A stretch of DNA of 64,000 nucleotides from Bacteroidales bacterium (GCA_016714605.1 JADKDL010000008.1:1-64000), one strand, 5' to 3'. Positions 19,778-30,277 are shown, counted from the first letter of the stretch. The notes: a model not told the origin generated them from the sequence alone. Made by a program: numbers and translations.

Positions 19778-22700
19778 GGAAAATCAGTTCATTGCCGGCT
19801 AGCGGAGCTGTTGCTTTGGTAATGTCCAGATAATATTCTTTTTTATCAATACCATTGGCAGCTATAATCGTAAATGGAACTATTCCCTTGGTCATATCAA
19901 TAAACATATTCTGAATGTTTGTAGAATGTGGAAAATCTACACTGATAGTAGCAAAAGGAGCTATTAGGCAATGCACATTAACAAACGTATCTACATTGTA
20001 TGAAACTTCTAGGTTGTAGGTGTTTCCAATTAAAACGGCTGGTTTAGTCTGTTGAATGCTTGTCAATTCTACGATATTTGTGTTTTTATCTGAGATAAAA
20101 TCAAACATAAACTTATCTGTATTGCCTAAATCTGCACTTAACAGAAGGGTTTCGCCTTGTGCTATTGGCATATAGTTTTTATAAGCAGTATTGCAAGAGT
20201 ACGAATTTGAAGAATAATTATCGTTGCATGAGTTAAATCTAGAAATATTAGAACTCATTCCTGACGCTGAACAAGGGTCAACAAAATAATAACCCGATTC
20301 TAAAGCGGTAAATTTAAACCACTGTTTACCAATTAAACTCTTGTTGAAGAAGTTTTCTCCCAGTTTTACAGCCGAAGGAACTGAACAATACTGTCCTTGA
20401 GTAGGGGTAAATGGTTCAAAAGTTACAGATACTTTTACTGAGTCTCCTAATTCGTAGAAAAATTGATTGATGACGTATTCAACATCTTTTTCCATTAAAA
20501 AGCTTACAGTATCTGCATTGCGTGTGTAGTTCAATCCATATACATTGCAAGCCTTCTGAACATTTATATTGTAGTTTCCTAACTTCGGACTTCCTAAACT
20601 TGAGTAAACTAACTTCGCTTTAGCATAACCAATTGGCGATTTTATGCTTGTCCAGTATTCTTTCGTTAATTGAGGCTTGATGAAATTTGCACCTTGTAAA
20701 AGTTTTTTAGAATTAGAACAAACTTCTCCTATTTCTGTAGCTCGTTCGCTGATATTCCAAGTCGCACTTGCATAAGCTGAAACTTGAATCAATATTTTTT
20801 GTCCGATTGCAACGTCAAAAATATATTTACTGCCATAACTGCTATCGCAGCTTTGAGTCACAAAGTTATCATTGCTTATCATTTGGCATGAGTTATAGAA
20901 CGACATATTCATATTCATGCCCGATCCACAATTTGAGATATTTACAAATCCGTTTACTGATGAGGTAAATTCATACCAAAGCGGATTGTTTGTAATAGCA
21001 GTGTTTATTTCTCCAACTTTTGCAATGATAGGTTTTTCGCATATAGCCCCAAGAGGTGGTTCTAGTTCTTGTATGTCTATAATATAATTAGAACCCATTT
21101 TTGCATTAATTCTTATCAAATACTCTTGACCTGCAACTGCATTTTCAACAATCAACTTCTTGTCACAGTTAAAATCTGTAATATATGACACTCCATCTTG
21201 GAGGCAATTTGAATATAGGTTTACTGTCTCTATATTTGGATCGCAGGCGTTTATGTTTAAAAAGCAATCTTTAGTTGGCTTATATATATACCATTTAGAA
21301 AAATTTGAATTAGCAAAGCCGGTATTCAAACCCATTTTTGCATTCAAAGCAACATTACATGATGCTCCGGCTTCAAGCATCGTCTTAACTACATAAACCT
21401 TAGGTGTTCCATCTTCAGCTTTTACTGTCAAATAACTTAAAGATTCAGGGGTAAATGTCATGTTAAAACTTTGATACAATTCCATATCGGTTGCATCAAA
21501 AAGTTTAGCCAATGGAGAAACTTGAAAGTTTACATAGGCATTAAAAGAACCTTCTGATGGTATGTAAACTTCTACGGTGTCGCCAATTATACTTGATTTA
21601 AATTCAGGAGCTGTAAATGAAAGCAATAAATTTTCTTTCAATGCAGTAGCTGCTTTTGTTACTTTTAAAGTATATTTAGCGAGGCGAAGTGAGTCGGCAG
21701 ATTTTACATACAGAATTTTTGTACTTTGTCCATTCATTCCGACAGAATTGTATAATTGCATCATATTCTCGTCAAGCAACACTGCACCTGCACTGTATTT
21801 TGCATCTACATACAAATTTGACAAATCGGCATTGTATGACACTTCCAAATTTATTATAGAATCTGTTCCTATTACAGCCGGTTTAGTCTGTATAGACGAG
21901 GTTACGTTCAAAATCTGAGCAGCATAGCTTGGTGTAATCGTCAATTGAAATGAGTCAAGCATGGTGTTGTTTTCACTTTTGAAAAGGAGCTCTTTCCCAA
22001 CTTTAGCTTTGTATAACATGCTTGTAGTTGAACAACCTCCTAAGCTACTAACTGATTGAGAACCACAACCTCTTTCATATACTTGGAAGTAGGTTCCCAT
22101 ATTGTTTTTGCAACTTTGAATATCCAAGAATCCATCAATGGTAGGTGTGAACTTATACCATACGGCACTACCTGGTATACTTTTTAAAGCATTTTTGCCT
22201 AAATTTGCTTGTATAGGCAGTGAGCAAAATTGTCCGAGAAGAGGAGTGAACGGTTCAAATGTAACATATACATCTTTGCTTATAGTATAATTTGTTGCAT
22301 CGTATTCATTTATATAAATAGTGTAATTTACATTTGGTTCTGCAAAAAATACAATAGTACTGTCATTAGAAGTAGAATTGATATAATTCTGATTGCAACC
22401 AGCACTAAGATTTAAAGACATTGGTTTGCCGCTAGGCCAGGTAACTGTAACTTTTGTATATTCAGCAACATTTATTCTCTGATAAAAAGCTTTGTTTGTT
22501 TCATATGAAACCAAGTTGTAACCTTCATTCAAGATAAAAGGTTTGTCGCATATTTCACCATCGGCTGGAATGGTAAAAGATAAATCCCATTTATGTTGAT
22601 AAAACGGATCTGCATTGCATAAAATATAATATTTTTTTCCAGCAGCTACTGACTTTGTAAGCACTGAACCCGTTTGACTTTGACAAGGCATACTTCCTGT

Positions 22701-23825
22701 ACTTATTGTACTGTAGCAGTCGTCTATAATATTGAAATTTATGTTTCCTCCGTAGTTGCAAGTAGACATTTCTAGCAATCCATTTTCGGTTGGTGTATAT
22801 TCATACCAAACCTGATAGAATGTTTCATTATAAAATTCATTTACCCCCAGATTTGCTACTAATGGTTTTGAACAAGAGATTCCTGCTTTTTCCTGTATAT
22901 TAAATTCTATTGCATTTACTTGACCATAAAGTGCCAATTTTAATGTGGAAGCTGACTGAGAATCAAATTTGAAAACACCTTGAATTTTTTCCAGTTTTAT
23001 AAAATTTCTAATCTCAGTGTCACAGTATTCATATAGAAATACAGAATCTAGTTCCATACCATCAACAGGTCTAATTTCAATAGTCTCTGATATTCCCAAA
23101 TAGTTTTTATAATCGAAATATTTTGTATAGTAAAAGTCTTTGCAATCAATTATTGAATTTGCATTTATTTCTAAAGGATAACTGCACAAAGAACTTCGAG
23201 GTTCAGTATAGGTATTAAGATCAATTAGTTGAGGGAAGTTAGGTTGAGGGAAGTAAAAGTTAAATAAATACAAACTATCTCTCATTACATTTCCCGATAT
23301 TTGCCAACCTTTTTCTCCGCAAGGTATAGTATCAAATATATGACTGGAAAAATTAAACTGTACCTGCATAGAAGTTTTATCCATCTCGCAAGCATGTATA
23401 TTGAGTTGTTCATCTCTTGAAGGTTCATAAAAGAACCATGTTTCATCTTGAGAGCTTTGTTCGTTAATATTGCCTTTGCGTAAATGACGCGGACTCATAC
23501 TCGAACTTCCGTCGCCATAAGCAATTATTGTTTGGGTGTAAGTAGATTTAAGTCCCATGCCATCAGTAACTTCTAGCATTACTTCCTGCACCCCATAGGT
23601 GCTGAATGTGTAACTAAAATCTTTACTACTAGACACGTGTGCATGGTCAATCCACCAATTCCACTTAATTGGATTGCCGGTAGATTGATCCGTAAACTGG
23701 ACATTGAAAGGAAATAGTCCTTCCGTTTTGTCTGCGGCGAAAACCGCTTGTACTTGTGCGTTTATGACCGATGATAAACACAAATACATTACTAATAAAA
23801 GTAACCTGAGTAATTTGTTCTTCAT
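19740..23825 (-). CDS. Giant T9SS adhesin, N-terminal part (split by frameshift)
   Basis: A frame of 1361 residues with a signal peptide (residues 1-23, MKNKLLRLLLLVMY... ending INAQ) and a PKD domain (27-104, FPFNVQFTDQSTGNPIKWNW). These are followed by tandem modules of about 120 residues with the pattern CSxPxxANLGxN...WYxYTP...NGxLxxSxC, each with paired cysteines. Cadherin-like Ig modules containing TKPAV are interspersed. It has no sorting tail: the last residues after NELIFH are out-of-frame, and the natural continuation SVSDGAVKRL is found one base away in the next frame. Together the halves would give about 3970 residues with signal peptide and T9SS tail, which is a complete cargo protein. 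Either a sequencing indel or a real disruption. Confidence 0.85.
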   Translation of the reverse strand: MKNKLLRLLLLVMYLCLSSVINAQVQAVFAADKTEGLFPFNVQFTDQSTGNPIKWNWWIDHAHVSSSKDFSYTFSTYGVQEVMLEVTDGMGLKSTYTQTIIAYGDGSSSMSPRHLRKGNINEQSSQDETWFFYEPSRDEQLNIHACEMDKTSMQVQFNFSSHIFDTIPCGEKGWQISGNVMRDSLYLFNFYFPQPNFPQLIDLNTYTEPRSSLCSYPLEINANSIIDCKDFYYTKYFDYKNYLGISETIEIRPVDGMELDSVFLYEYCDTEIRNFIKLEKIQGVFKFDSQSASTLKLALYGQVNAIEFNIQEKAGISCSKPLVANLGVNEFYNETFYQVWYEYTPTENGLLEMSTCNYGGNINFNIIDDCYSTISTGSMPCQSQTGSVLTKSVAAGKKYYILCNADPFYQHKWDLSFTIPADGEICDKPFILNEGYNLVSYETNKAFYQRINVAEYTKVTVTWPSGKPMSLNLSAGCNQNYINSTSNDSTIVFFAEPNVNYTIYINEYDATNYTISKDVYVTFEPFTPLLGQFCSLPIQANLGKNALKSIPGSAVWYKFTPTIDGFLDIQSCKNNMGTYFQVYERGCGSQSVSSLGGCSTTSMLYKAKVGKELLFKSENNTMLDSFQLTITPSYAAQILNVTSSIQTKPAVIGTDSIINLEVSYNADLSNLYVDAKYSAGAVLLDENMMQLYNSVGMNGQSTKILYVKSADSLRLAKYTLKVTKAATALKENLLLSFTAPEFKSSIIGDTVEVYIPSEGSFNAYVNFQVSPLAKLFDATDMELYQSFNMTFTPESLSYLTVKAEDGTPKVYVVKTMLEAGASCNVALNAKMGLNTGFANSNFSKWYIYKPTKDCFLNINACDPNIETVNLYSNCLQDGVSYITDFNCDKKLIVENAVAGQEYLIRINAKMGSNYIIDIQELEPPLGAICEKPIIAKVGEINTAITNNPLWYEFTSSVNGFVNISNCGSGMNMNMSFYNSCQMISNDNFVTQSCDSSYGSKYIFDVAIGQKILIQVSAYASATWNISERATEIGEVCSNSKKLLQGANFIKPQLTKEYWTSIKSPIGYAKAKLVYSSLGSPKLGNYNINVQKACNVYGLNYTRNADTVSFLMEKDVEYVINQFFYELGDSVKVSVTFEPFTPTQGQYCSVPSAVKLGENFFNKSLIGKQWFKFTALESGYYFVDPCSASGMSSNISRFNSCNDNYSSNSYSCNTAYKNYMPIAQGETLLLSADLGNTDKFMFDFISDKNTNIVELTSIQQTKPAVLIGNTYNLEVSYNVDTFVNVHCLIAPFATISVDFPHSTNIQNMFIDMTKGIVPFTIIAANGIDKKEYYLDITKATAPLAGNELIFHVGFRWCGKKIK

Positions 23826-24127
23826 TGTTGGTTGGTTTTAGTGTATAAATTTTTAATTATTATCTCGTTTATCGGCACAAAACAGTGCGTAATTTTACTC
23901 ACCAAATGTATGTAAGAAAAAATATTAAATAGATAATTTTATATTGAATAGAATTGGGAATAAAATGATTTGTGTCATTATAATAAGAGACGAAAAAAAC
24001 AAAAAAAGATGAATTTTAAAGTTTGATTTGAACTGAATTTTTAATCTTTAAACAAGATTCATGCAGGATTATAAGATATGTTCTTTATAAATTCTGTTTA
24101 AATGTTTGTAAAGAAATATTTACGGTA
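23826..24127. other. Divergent intergenic region upstream of adhesin and tyrS
   Basis: About 300 AT-rich bases between two divergent genes. The tyrS promoter lies just to its right. In the adhesin direction a TTTG followed 17 bases later by CTGTTTTG is only a weak match to the Bacteroidota consensus. Nothing else recognised. Confidence 0.45.
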
Positions 24128-24156
24128 TTGCCTGAGAAAGCAAAATCTTACCTTTG
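24128..24156 (+). promoter_or_regulatory. Promoter of tyrS
   Basis: TTG at 24128-24130 and TACCTTTG at 24149-24156, separated by 18 bases, match the Bacteroidota consensus TTTG / TAnnTTTG. The -7 element covers a possible TTG-type start at 24154, so translation must begin downstream, at the ATG at 24175. Confidence 0.7.
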
Positions 24157-24174
24157 CAGCAAATTTTAGTAAAC

Positions 24175-25467
24175 ATGAATTTTGTAGAAGAGTTACAGTG
24201 GCGAGGTATGATACATACCATTATGCCAGGCACAGAAGAGCAGTTGCAAAAAGAAGTAACCGCTGCGTACGTAGGAATAGATCCTACAGCTAATTCGCTT
24301 CATATTGGGCATTTGGTGAGTGTTATGATGTTGAAGCATTTTCAATTGGCTGGTCATAAGCCAATTGCGTTAGTTGGTGGAGCTACCGGTATGATAGGCG
24401 ATCCGAGTGGAAAATCGCAAGAGCGAAATTTACTTGATGAGGAAACGCTTCGATATAATGAAGATTGTTTAAAAAAGCAACTTGCTCGATTTCTCGATTT
24501 TGATTCGGATGCTGCAAATGCCGCTGAACTAGTAAATAATTATGATTGGATGAAGTCTTTTAGTTTTCTAGATTTTATTCGTGATATTGGAAAACATATC
24601 ACCGTAAATTATATGATGGCTAAAGATAGTGTAAAGAAAAGACTGAGTGAAGAGGCAAAGACCGGTATGTCTTTTACCGAATTCACCTATCAGTTGGTTC
24701 AAGGCTATGATTTTTTGCATTTATATAAAGAGAAAAATTGCAAGTTACAAATGGGTGGTTCAGACCAATGGGGGAATATTACCACAGGTTCGGAACTTAT
24801 TCGTAGAAAAACCGGAGGCGAAGCTTTTGCGCTTACTTGTCCGCTAATTACAAAAGCTGATGGTACAAAATTCGGCAAAACAGAAAAAGGGAATATTTGG
24901 CTTGATTCTAACCTTACTTCATCGTATTCATTTTATCAGTTTTGGTTGAATGTATCTGATGAAGATGCTGAGAAATATATAAAAATATTTACTCTATTGA
25001 CAAAAGAAGCAATAGATAGTTTGATAACCGAACAGCGAGAAGCCCCACATTTGCGTTCTTTGCAGAAAGCATTAGCTCGTGAAATTACAATTCTTGTACA
25101 TTCCGAAGCCGATTACGATGCTGCTGTTGAAGCTTCGCAGATTCTTTTTGGCAAAGGTACTGCCGAGACACTTGCAAAATTAGATAAAGCAACGTTTTTA
25201 TCGGTTTTTGAAGGGGTGCCTATTTTTGACATAAATAGATCTGTTTTGGAAGCTGGGGTGAATGTAGTTGAACTCCTTGCTACAGAAACCAATGTATTTG
25301 AAAACAAATCTGAAGTTAGAAGAATGATTACCGGTGGTGGTTTGGCTATAAATAAAACTAAAGTTGAAAATGCCGATTTGGTTGTAAATGCAAGTTTGTT
25401 GATTAACAATCAGTATCTTCTAATTCAAAAAGGAAAGAAAAACTATTATATAATTGAAGTAAAGTAA
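24175..25467 (+). CDS. tyrS: Tyrosyl-tRNA synthetase
   Basis: Charges tRNA-Tyr with tyrosine in the cytoplasm; class I synthetase of the TyrRS type. From the ATG at 24175 (MNFVEELQWRG) it has 430 residues, the usual length. The HIGH-type motif is LHIGH at residues 42-46, preceded by GIDPTANS. QMGGSDQWGNI is the conserved tyrosine and adenylate loop, and KFGKTEKG is the KMSKS-type loop. The C-terminal 80 residues form an S4-like RNA-binding domain ending KGKKNYYIIEVK. The start at 24154 is excluded because it lies inside the promoter. A terminator follows. Confidence 0.97.
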   Translation: MNFVEELQWRGMIHTIMPGTEEQLQKEVTAAYVGIDPTANSLHIGHLVSVMMLKHFQLAGHKPIALVGGATGMIGDPSGKSQERNLLDEETLRYNEDCLKKQLARFLDFDSDAANAAELVNNYDWMKSFSFLDFIRDIGKHITVNYMMAKDSVKKRLSEEAKTGMSFTEFTYQLVQGYDFLHLYKEKNCKLQMGGSDQWGNITTGSELIRRKTGGEAFALTCPLITKADGTKFGKTEKGNIWLDSNLTSSYSFYQFWLNVSDEDAEKYIKIFTLLTKEAIDSLITEQREAPHLRSLQKALAREITILVHSEADYDAAVEASQILFGKGTAETLAKLDKATFLSVFEGVPIFDINRSVLEAGVNVVELLATETNVFENKSEVRRMITGGGLAINKTKVENADLVVNASLLINNQYLLIQKGKKNYYIIEVK

Positions 25468-25485
25468 TTTTGAATTTTTTCAAAT

Positions 25486-25524
25486 AAAGCAGGATGATTT
25501 TATTATTGTCCTGCTTTTTTTATG
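25486..25524 (+). terminator. Terminator of tyrS, bidirectional
   Basis: Nine-bp stem AAAGCAGGA / TCCTGCTTT with a 14-base loop followed by a run of T. It lies between tyrS and the convergent minus-strand gene at 25536 and could serve both. Confidence 0.85.
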
Positions 25525-25535
25525 TTTTAAGAATT

Positions 25536-26636
25536 TTATTTTTTAGCAGTTTCATTTAATACAAATGAACAGCTAATAGGATAGTGATCTGATAATTTGC
25601 GGGTTATTACTTTTTGGTTAAATGCCTTAAAATCATTACTGTAAAGTATATAATCAATCCGAAATGAAGGTAGATTGCCCACATACGTTCCACTCATATT
25701 TGTTCCTGCCGTTTTATATGAATCATTAAGATTATTTTCGTTTTTTATAGTGTTATAGGTGTAAGAAAAGGGAGTGTCGTTAAAGTCTCCACAAACAAAA
25801 TATGGGTACGGGCAAGTTTTTATGTGTGCCGACAAGCTGTCTGCTTGAATAGACCTAGCTTCGTATCCTTTTTTTAGTTGTCTTAAAATATTTTTATATG
25901 TTTTTAAGTCTTGCTTATTTTGAGGAATGTCATCCATCTTTTTTAAGTAATCTTCATGCATTTTAAAAGATTGTAAATGACAGTTATAAACTCGTATTGT
26001 TTTATCATCTTTTTTTAAATCGACCCAAATTATACTGTTAGTTGTTTCTTTGAATGTTAATTTGCCTTTAGAAATTATTGGATATTGTGTAAATATAGCA
26101 ATTCCCCAAAACTGATATTTGTATATTGTAGTGGGGGTTAAGTGATGATTTTTCTGTTTGGAGTTGTTGAGTATTGAATCTAGGTTTATAAATTTATTAT
26201 CTTTACTATGAAAAAATTCTTGCATACATATAATATCAGGAGCTTCTTCTTTGATTAAATTAAAAATTTGGTCGCGTATAAGGGTGTTGTTTTCCCATGA
26301 ATACAATCCGAAATTTTTTACATTGTATGACATTATTTTAAATGAATCGTCGGGAAGGTTTCTTGGTTGATAGGGTAGGTGTATGAAAGATAGAACCAAA
26401 TCAAATCTTACCACAATCATGAGAAGTGAAATGAGTAATAAAGCTTTTTTTTTGGTAAACAACCAAAATAATATAAATAAAAGGTTGATAAAAAGCAATA
26501 TAGGATAAACCAATCCGGGCAAAGCCAAATACCAAAAATGAGCAGGACTTACATATAATCCTATATATACTACAAGTAAACCTATTGCAGCTGCAATGTT
26601 TAGTAGCAAAATTGTAATCCTGAAAAATACCTTCAC
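25536..26636 (-). CDS. Endonuclease/exonuclease/phosphatase family membrane protein
   Basis: A 366-residue protein. Three hydrophobic segments fill the first 90 residues, and an EEP-fold domain (DNase I/exonuclease III superfamily) follows. The fold's motifs are clear: KIMSYNVKNFG, CMQEF (metal-binding Glu), CGDFND (catalytic Asp/Asn pair) and the terminal SDHYPI (catalytic His). Membrane-anchored EEP proteins of this type are common in Bacteroidota beside rhomboid genes; substrates may be nucleic acids or phosphoesters and cannot be told from sequence. The start lies four bases from the end of the upstream rhomboid gene, so they are co-transcribed. Confidence 0.88.
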   Translation of the reverse strand: MKVFFRITILLLNIAAAIGLLVVYIGLYVSPAHFWYLALPGLVYPILLFINLLFILFWLFTKKKALLLISLLMIVVRFDLVLSFIHLPYQPRNLPDDSFKIMSYNVKNFGLYSWENNTLIRDQIFNLIKEEAPDIICMQEFFHSKDNKFINLDSILNNSKQKNHHLTPTTIYKYQFWGIAIFTQYPIISKGKLTFKETTNSIIWVDLKKDDKTIRVYNCHLQSFKMHEDYLKKMDDIPQNKQDLKTYKNILRQLKKGYEARSIQADSLSAHIKTCPYPYFVCGDFNDTPFSYTYNTIKNENNLNDSYKTAGTNMSGTYVGNLPSFRIDYILYSNDFKAFNQKVITRKLSDHYPISCSFVLNETAKK

Positions 26637-26640
26637 TCTT

Positions 26641-27516
26641 CTATTTTTTACTGCTCATTTTAAAAAGCACTTCTTTCTCTTCTTTTGTGAGGCTGTTATA
26701 ACCCGATTTTGCAATTTTGTCAAGTATTATATCTATCTCTTTTTGAGACACCGCATTGCTTTTTTCCTGATTCGTTGTTCTGCTCGAACCTGATTCGTTG
26801 CGGTAGTGTACCTTTACCTTTGATTTTGGTTTGAATATTGAAAAAAATGAATCACAAAAATTTGAGAAGCCTTTAGCTATATCTGTTCCGTTCTTTAATT
26901 TCGATGCCCAGATAAAACCAAATATTTCGCCTCCAAAATGCGCAATGTGACCTCCAAAGTTTCCGTCATCAAGCGTAATTACATCTAATACAATTGCCGC
27001 AGCCCCTAAGTATTTAAGTTTTACCGGTCCTATAAACATTAAATATATGGTGTAGTTTGGAAAATATACTGCGGTAGCAATTACTACCGACATAACCCCT
27101 GCCGATGCTCCAAGAAGTGGATGAGAGTCGTAGCCTAATAAGTTATAAACCAGCATATAAAGTAAAGCTCCTGAAAATCCTCCAAGCAAATAAACCGCAA
27201 GCAGTCGGCGTCCATTTAGTAAGTCTATAAATATTTTACCCATCCAGTAGAGCCAAAGCATATTGAAAAGCAAATGCAAAAAGCCTGTATGTAGAAACAT
27301 ATAGGTTATGGCTGTCCAGAACCTAAAGAGGAAATCTCTAGCACCCGATGGCATTGCAAAATATTCAAGTATATAATATTCAAAATTTGATTGAGACAAA
27401 TTGCCTATTACTATTATGATTTTTGCCAAAAGAAAAACGCCTACATTGATGAAAATCAATTTTGTAAGCATATTTCCTTGTTTAAAATTTGACTTTAAAT
27501 CTTCAAGGATATTCAT
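26641..27516 (-). CDS. Rhomboid intramembrane serine protease (with C-terminal tail)
   Basis: A 291-residue multi-pass protein of the rhomboid family, which cleaves membrane proteins within the bilayer. The catalytic serine sits in GASAG, and the catalytic histidine in HIAHFGGEIFGF in the sixth segment. The family's HxxxN motif is seen as HLLFNMLWLYWMG. A hydrophilic tail of about 80 residues follows the core and ends in a predicted helix (KEEKEVLFKMSSKK) resembling the DUF6576-like tail found on Bacteroidota rhomboids. It lies between the second rhomboid gene and the EEP gene in an operon that starts at 30593. Confidence 0.93.
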   Translation of the reverse strand: MNILEDLKSNFKQGNMLTKLIFINVGVFLLAKIIIVIGNLSQSNFEYYILEYFAMPSGARDFLFRFWTAITYMFLHTGFLHLLFNMLWLYWMGKIFIDLLNGRRLLAVYLLGGFSGALLYMLVYNLLGYDSHPLLGASAGVMSVVIATAVYFPNYTIYLMFIGPVKLKYLGAAAIVLDVITLDDGNFGGHIAHFGGEIFGFIWASKLKNGTDIAKGFSNFCDSFFSIFKPKSKVKVHYRNESGSSRTTNQEKSNAVSQKEIDIILDKIAKSGYNSLTKEEKEVLFKMSSKK

Positions 27517-27603
27517 GTTCTATTACTTAATAAATTCTTTGCAAAGATACTTTTTTTATGATAATAAAGCTTACTTTAATAAAATGGAAAATCAAAATAT
27601 AAT

Positions 27604-28350
27604 TTAGATATATGATTTTGGTCCATTTTTCCAGTATCTTATTAGTATAAAGCCGAATAGCATACCCCCTAGGTGGGCAAAATGTGCAACATTATCGCCT
27701 GGTTGGTTCATTACTCCGTTGTAAAGTTCAAATGCTCCATAGCCCAAAACAAACCATTTTGCTTTTACCGGAATAGCAAAAAATATGTAAATCAGAGAGT
27801 TTGGAAACATCATACCAAATGCAAGCAAAACACCAAATACAGAACCAGAAGCTCCTACTGTAGCCGTATGCAAAAGTTCGTTGAGCGATGCCATGTTCGG
27901 GTCGCTGTAATTCATGCCTTTATTTATGATTGCTAAACCTTCTGATTGAACCATTTCAATAAGTTCAGGACTCAGATTTGCCGATACTTGTTGTATTCTT
28001 AAATAGGTTATAAGCAGGTGAATAAGTCCGGCTCCCATACCGGTTACAAAATAATAAATCAAGAAACGTTTTGGTCCCCAAACGTTTTCCAAAACATTTC
28101 CAAACATCCATAATGCAAACATATTGAAGAATATATGTGAAAAACTGCCATGCATAAACATGTAGGATATAAATTGCAAAGGCTTAAATTGCGGCGATGC
28201 GGGGTAGTGTAAGCCAAGTATATCAGAGAGATCTATTCTCAATGCACTCTGCGATACGATTGTTGCTAAGAAAAAAAGACCATTTATGATTAATAGATTT
28301 TTAATAACCTGAGGCAGGGTTGCAAATCGTTGTGGACTATAATTGCTCAT
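27604..28350 (-). CDS. Rhomboid intramembrane serine protease
   Basis: A 248-residue rhomboid with six predicted membrane segments and a full set of family motifs: HIFFNMFALWMFG (HxxxN), the nucleophile serine in GASGSVFGVL, and the catalytic histidine in HFAHLGGMLFGF. It lacks the hydrophilic tail of its neighbour. Substrates are unknown. It follows mutL by 45 bases in the same operon. The paired rhomboids next to mutL are a conserved Bacteroidota arrangement. Confidence 0.93.
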   Translation of the reverse strand: MSNYSPQRFATLPQVIKNLLIINGLFFLATIVSQSALRIDLSDILGLHYPASPQFKPLQFISYMFMHGSFSHIFFNMFALWMFGNVLENVWGPKRFLIYYFVTGMGAGLIHLLITYLRIQQVSANLSPELIEMVQSEGLAIINKGMNYSDPNMASLNELLHTATVGASGSVFGVLLAFGMMFPNSLIYIFFAIPVKAKWFVLGYGAFELYNGVMNQPGDNVAHFAHLGGMLFGFILIRYWKNGPKSYI

Positions 28351-28395
28351 AATATTTTTCCGGTTTATTTTGTTTTATTGTTAGTCTTAATTTAT

Positions 28396-30277
28396 TTAAA
28401 ATCTTTTCATTATCTCTTCAATACTTACTATTTCCAGAGTCTTTTTTCCGTCGGCAGAGATACTTGGCAGTGAGCATGCAAATAGTTCATCTATAATCTT
28501 TTGCATCTCTTCTTGGTTGAGTTGTCTGTTATACTGTATTGCCGATGCTTTGGCTAATGCTTTGGCTGTTTGTTCACTTTTATTTTGCTGCAGATTGCTT
28601 TCTTGCTCGTTGTAAGTTTCTATGAGACTCAAAATTACTTCTTTAATGTTCTCGTTTTGTATATGCGCAGGTGTGCCATTTACTACAAACATATTCTGCC
28701 CGAATGAGTCAATGTCAAAGCCCATTTTTTTCAATTCAGGTTGCATTTCCATTATGGTAGCTACATCATTATGAGCAATTTCTATGGTAAGAGGGAAAAT
28801 CTGAATTTGACAGGCTACCGTATTGTCTGATAGTGTTTTAATGAACCGTTCGTAGAGAATTCTTTCATGCGCTCTTTTTTGATCTACGATCATCATTCCC
28901 GATTTTACGGTTGTAATAATGTATCTACCTTTTAATTGCAACAGTTTTGAGGTTTCAGGGCTTGTTGTAATCTTTTTCTCATTGTCTGTATTTTCAAAAT
29001 TCAGAGCCGATGATTTGGTTTCCGTATAGGAATTTTGGGTGTTGCCTTTTTGATGAAATGCGTCATAAATAGATTCCCAATTATCTTGATTGCCCGAGTC
29101 GAATTGGCGTTTGTAGCTATTGTCTTTGTTCTGTATTGAAATATTGCTTTGACCCGTTGTTTTGTTTTTCAAAGGGGTTGTAGCCTGTCTGAATATCAAT
29201 ACCGGGAATTTTCAACTCTCCTTCGGGTTTTGAGAACATGTCTGAATAATCTGTTGTGTCTGAGAAGTCTATAGACGGTACAATATTAAATTTGCCTAGA
29301 GCTTCCTTTACTGTTGCTTCAAGTATCTGTGAAATTTGATACTCGTTGGTGAATTTTATCTCAGTTTTGGTAGGATGAATATTTATATCAATCTCACTAG
29401 GCGATACTTCCAAAAACACATAAAATAAAGGAAAACTGCCGGGAACAACAAGTTTTTCGTAAGCTCTCATTACCGCACCGTAAAAACTTCTATGGCGCAT
29501 GAATCTATTATTGATAAAAGAAAAACTGTTCACTATTTCTTTTTTTAGCAGTTTCGGGTTTTCCTATGTAGCCTTTTATTTTTACCAAATTAGTATCGCT
29601 CTGTATGGTAAGTAGTTGTTTTTCAAGGCCTTTTCCGAACAGAGAGATGATTCTCTGTTTTACATTGCTTATCGGTAAAATGTATTCTTCTTTATCGTTG
29701 TGGTGTATAGATAATGCTACATCAGGATGAGCTAATGCAATTCTGTAGAACTCAGTGACTATATGAGCATATTCAAGATTATTTGATTTTAGAAATTTTC
29801 TTCGAACGGGAATATTGTAGAATAGATTTTTTACAATAAAATTTGTACCGGTCTTGCACGAAATGCTTTCTTGTTTTTCAACCGTTGAGCCGTTTATTAT
29901 AATGTGAGTGCCCAATTCGGCATCTTCTTTTTTCGTTTTACATTCTACCTGTGCCACCGATGCTATTGAGGGTAGAGCTTCGCCTCTAAATCCTTTGGTG
30001 TTGATGTTGAAAATATCTTCGGCCGATTTTATTTTTTTGATGTTGCATGTCTTTCAAAAGCCAATCTTGCATCGGTATCAGACATGCCACTGCCATTGTC
30101 AATTACCTGAACCAAGGTACGACCTGCATCTTTAATATATATTTGTATATGCTTTGCTCCCGCATCTATTGCATTCTCAACCAGTTCTTTAACAACAGAA
30201 GCCGGGCGTTGTATAACTTCTCCTGCTGCTATTTGGTTGGCAACCGAATCGGGTAAAATTTGTATTATATCAGACAA
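28396..30277 (-). pseudogene. mutL: DNA mismatch repair protein MutL, frameshifted at three sites
   Basis: MutL couples mismatch recognition by MutS to strand incision. The gene is present end to end but read in four frames: 30277-30029 (N-terminal GHKL ATPase with ELVENAIDAGA and DNGSGM), 29957-29508 (NLFYNIPVRRKFLKS), 29533-29117 (transducer, INIHPTKTEIKF) and 29199-28396 (C-terminal dimerisation domain with VDQKRAHERILYERF; the DQHAxxER endonuclease motif appears as DQKRAHER). The breaks fall at an A run near 30030 (after ATSKK), at TTTTA near 29522 (one extra T restores FFFINNRFMRH), and at AAAAA near 29170. All are homopolymer length changes, so sequencing error is likely. If real, the strain would be a mutator. 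Confidence 0.9.

Noticed and set aside
19740..19800. Programmed ribosomal frameshift in the adhesin
   Set aside because: CTGATTTTCCATG has no known slippery heptamer or clear downstream structure, and other one-base breaks in the window make an indel simpler. Not excluded.
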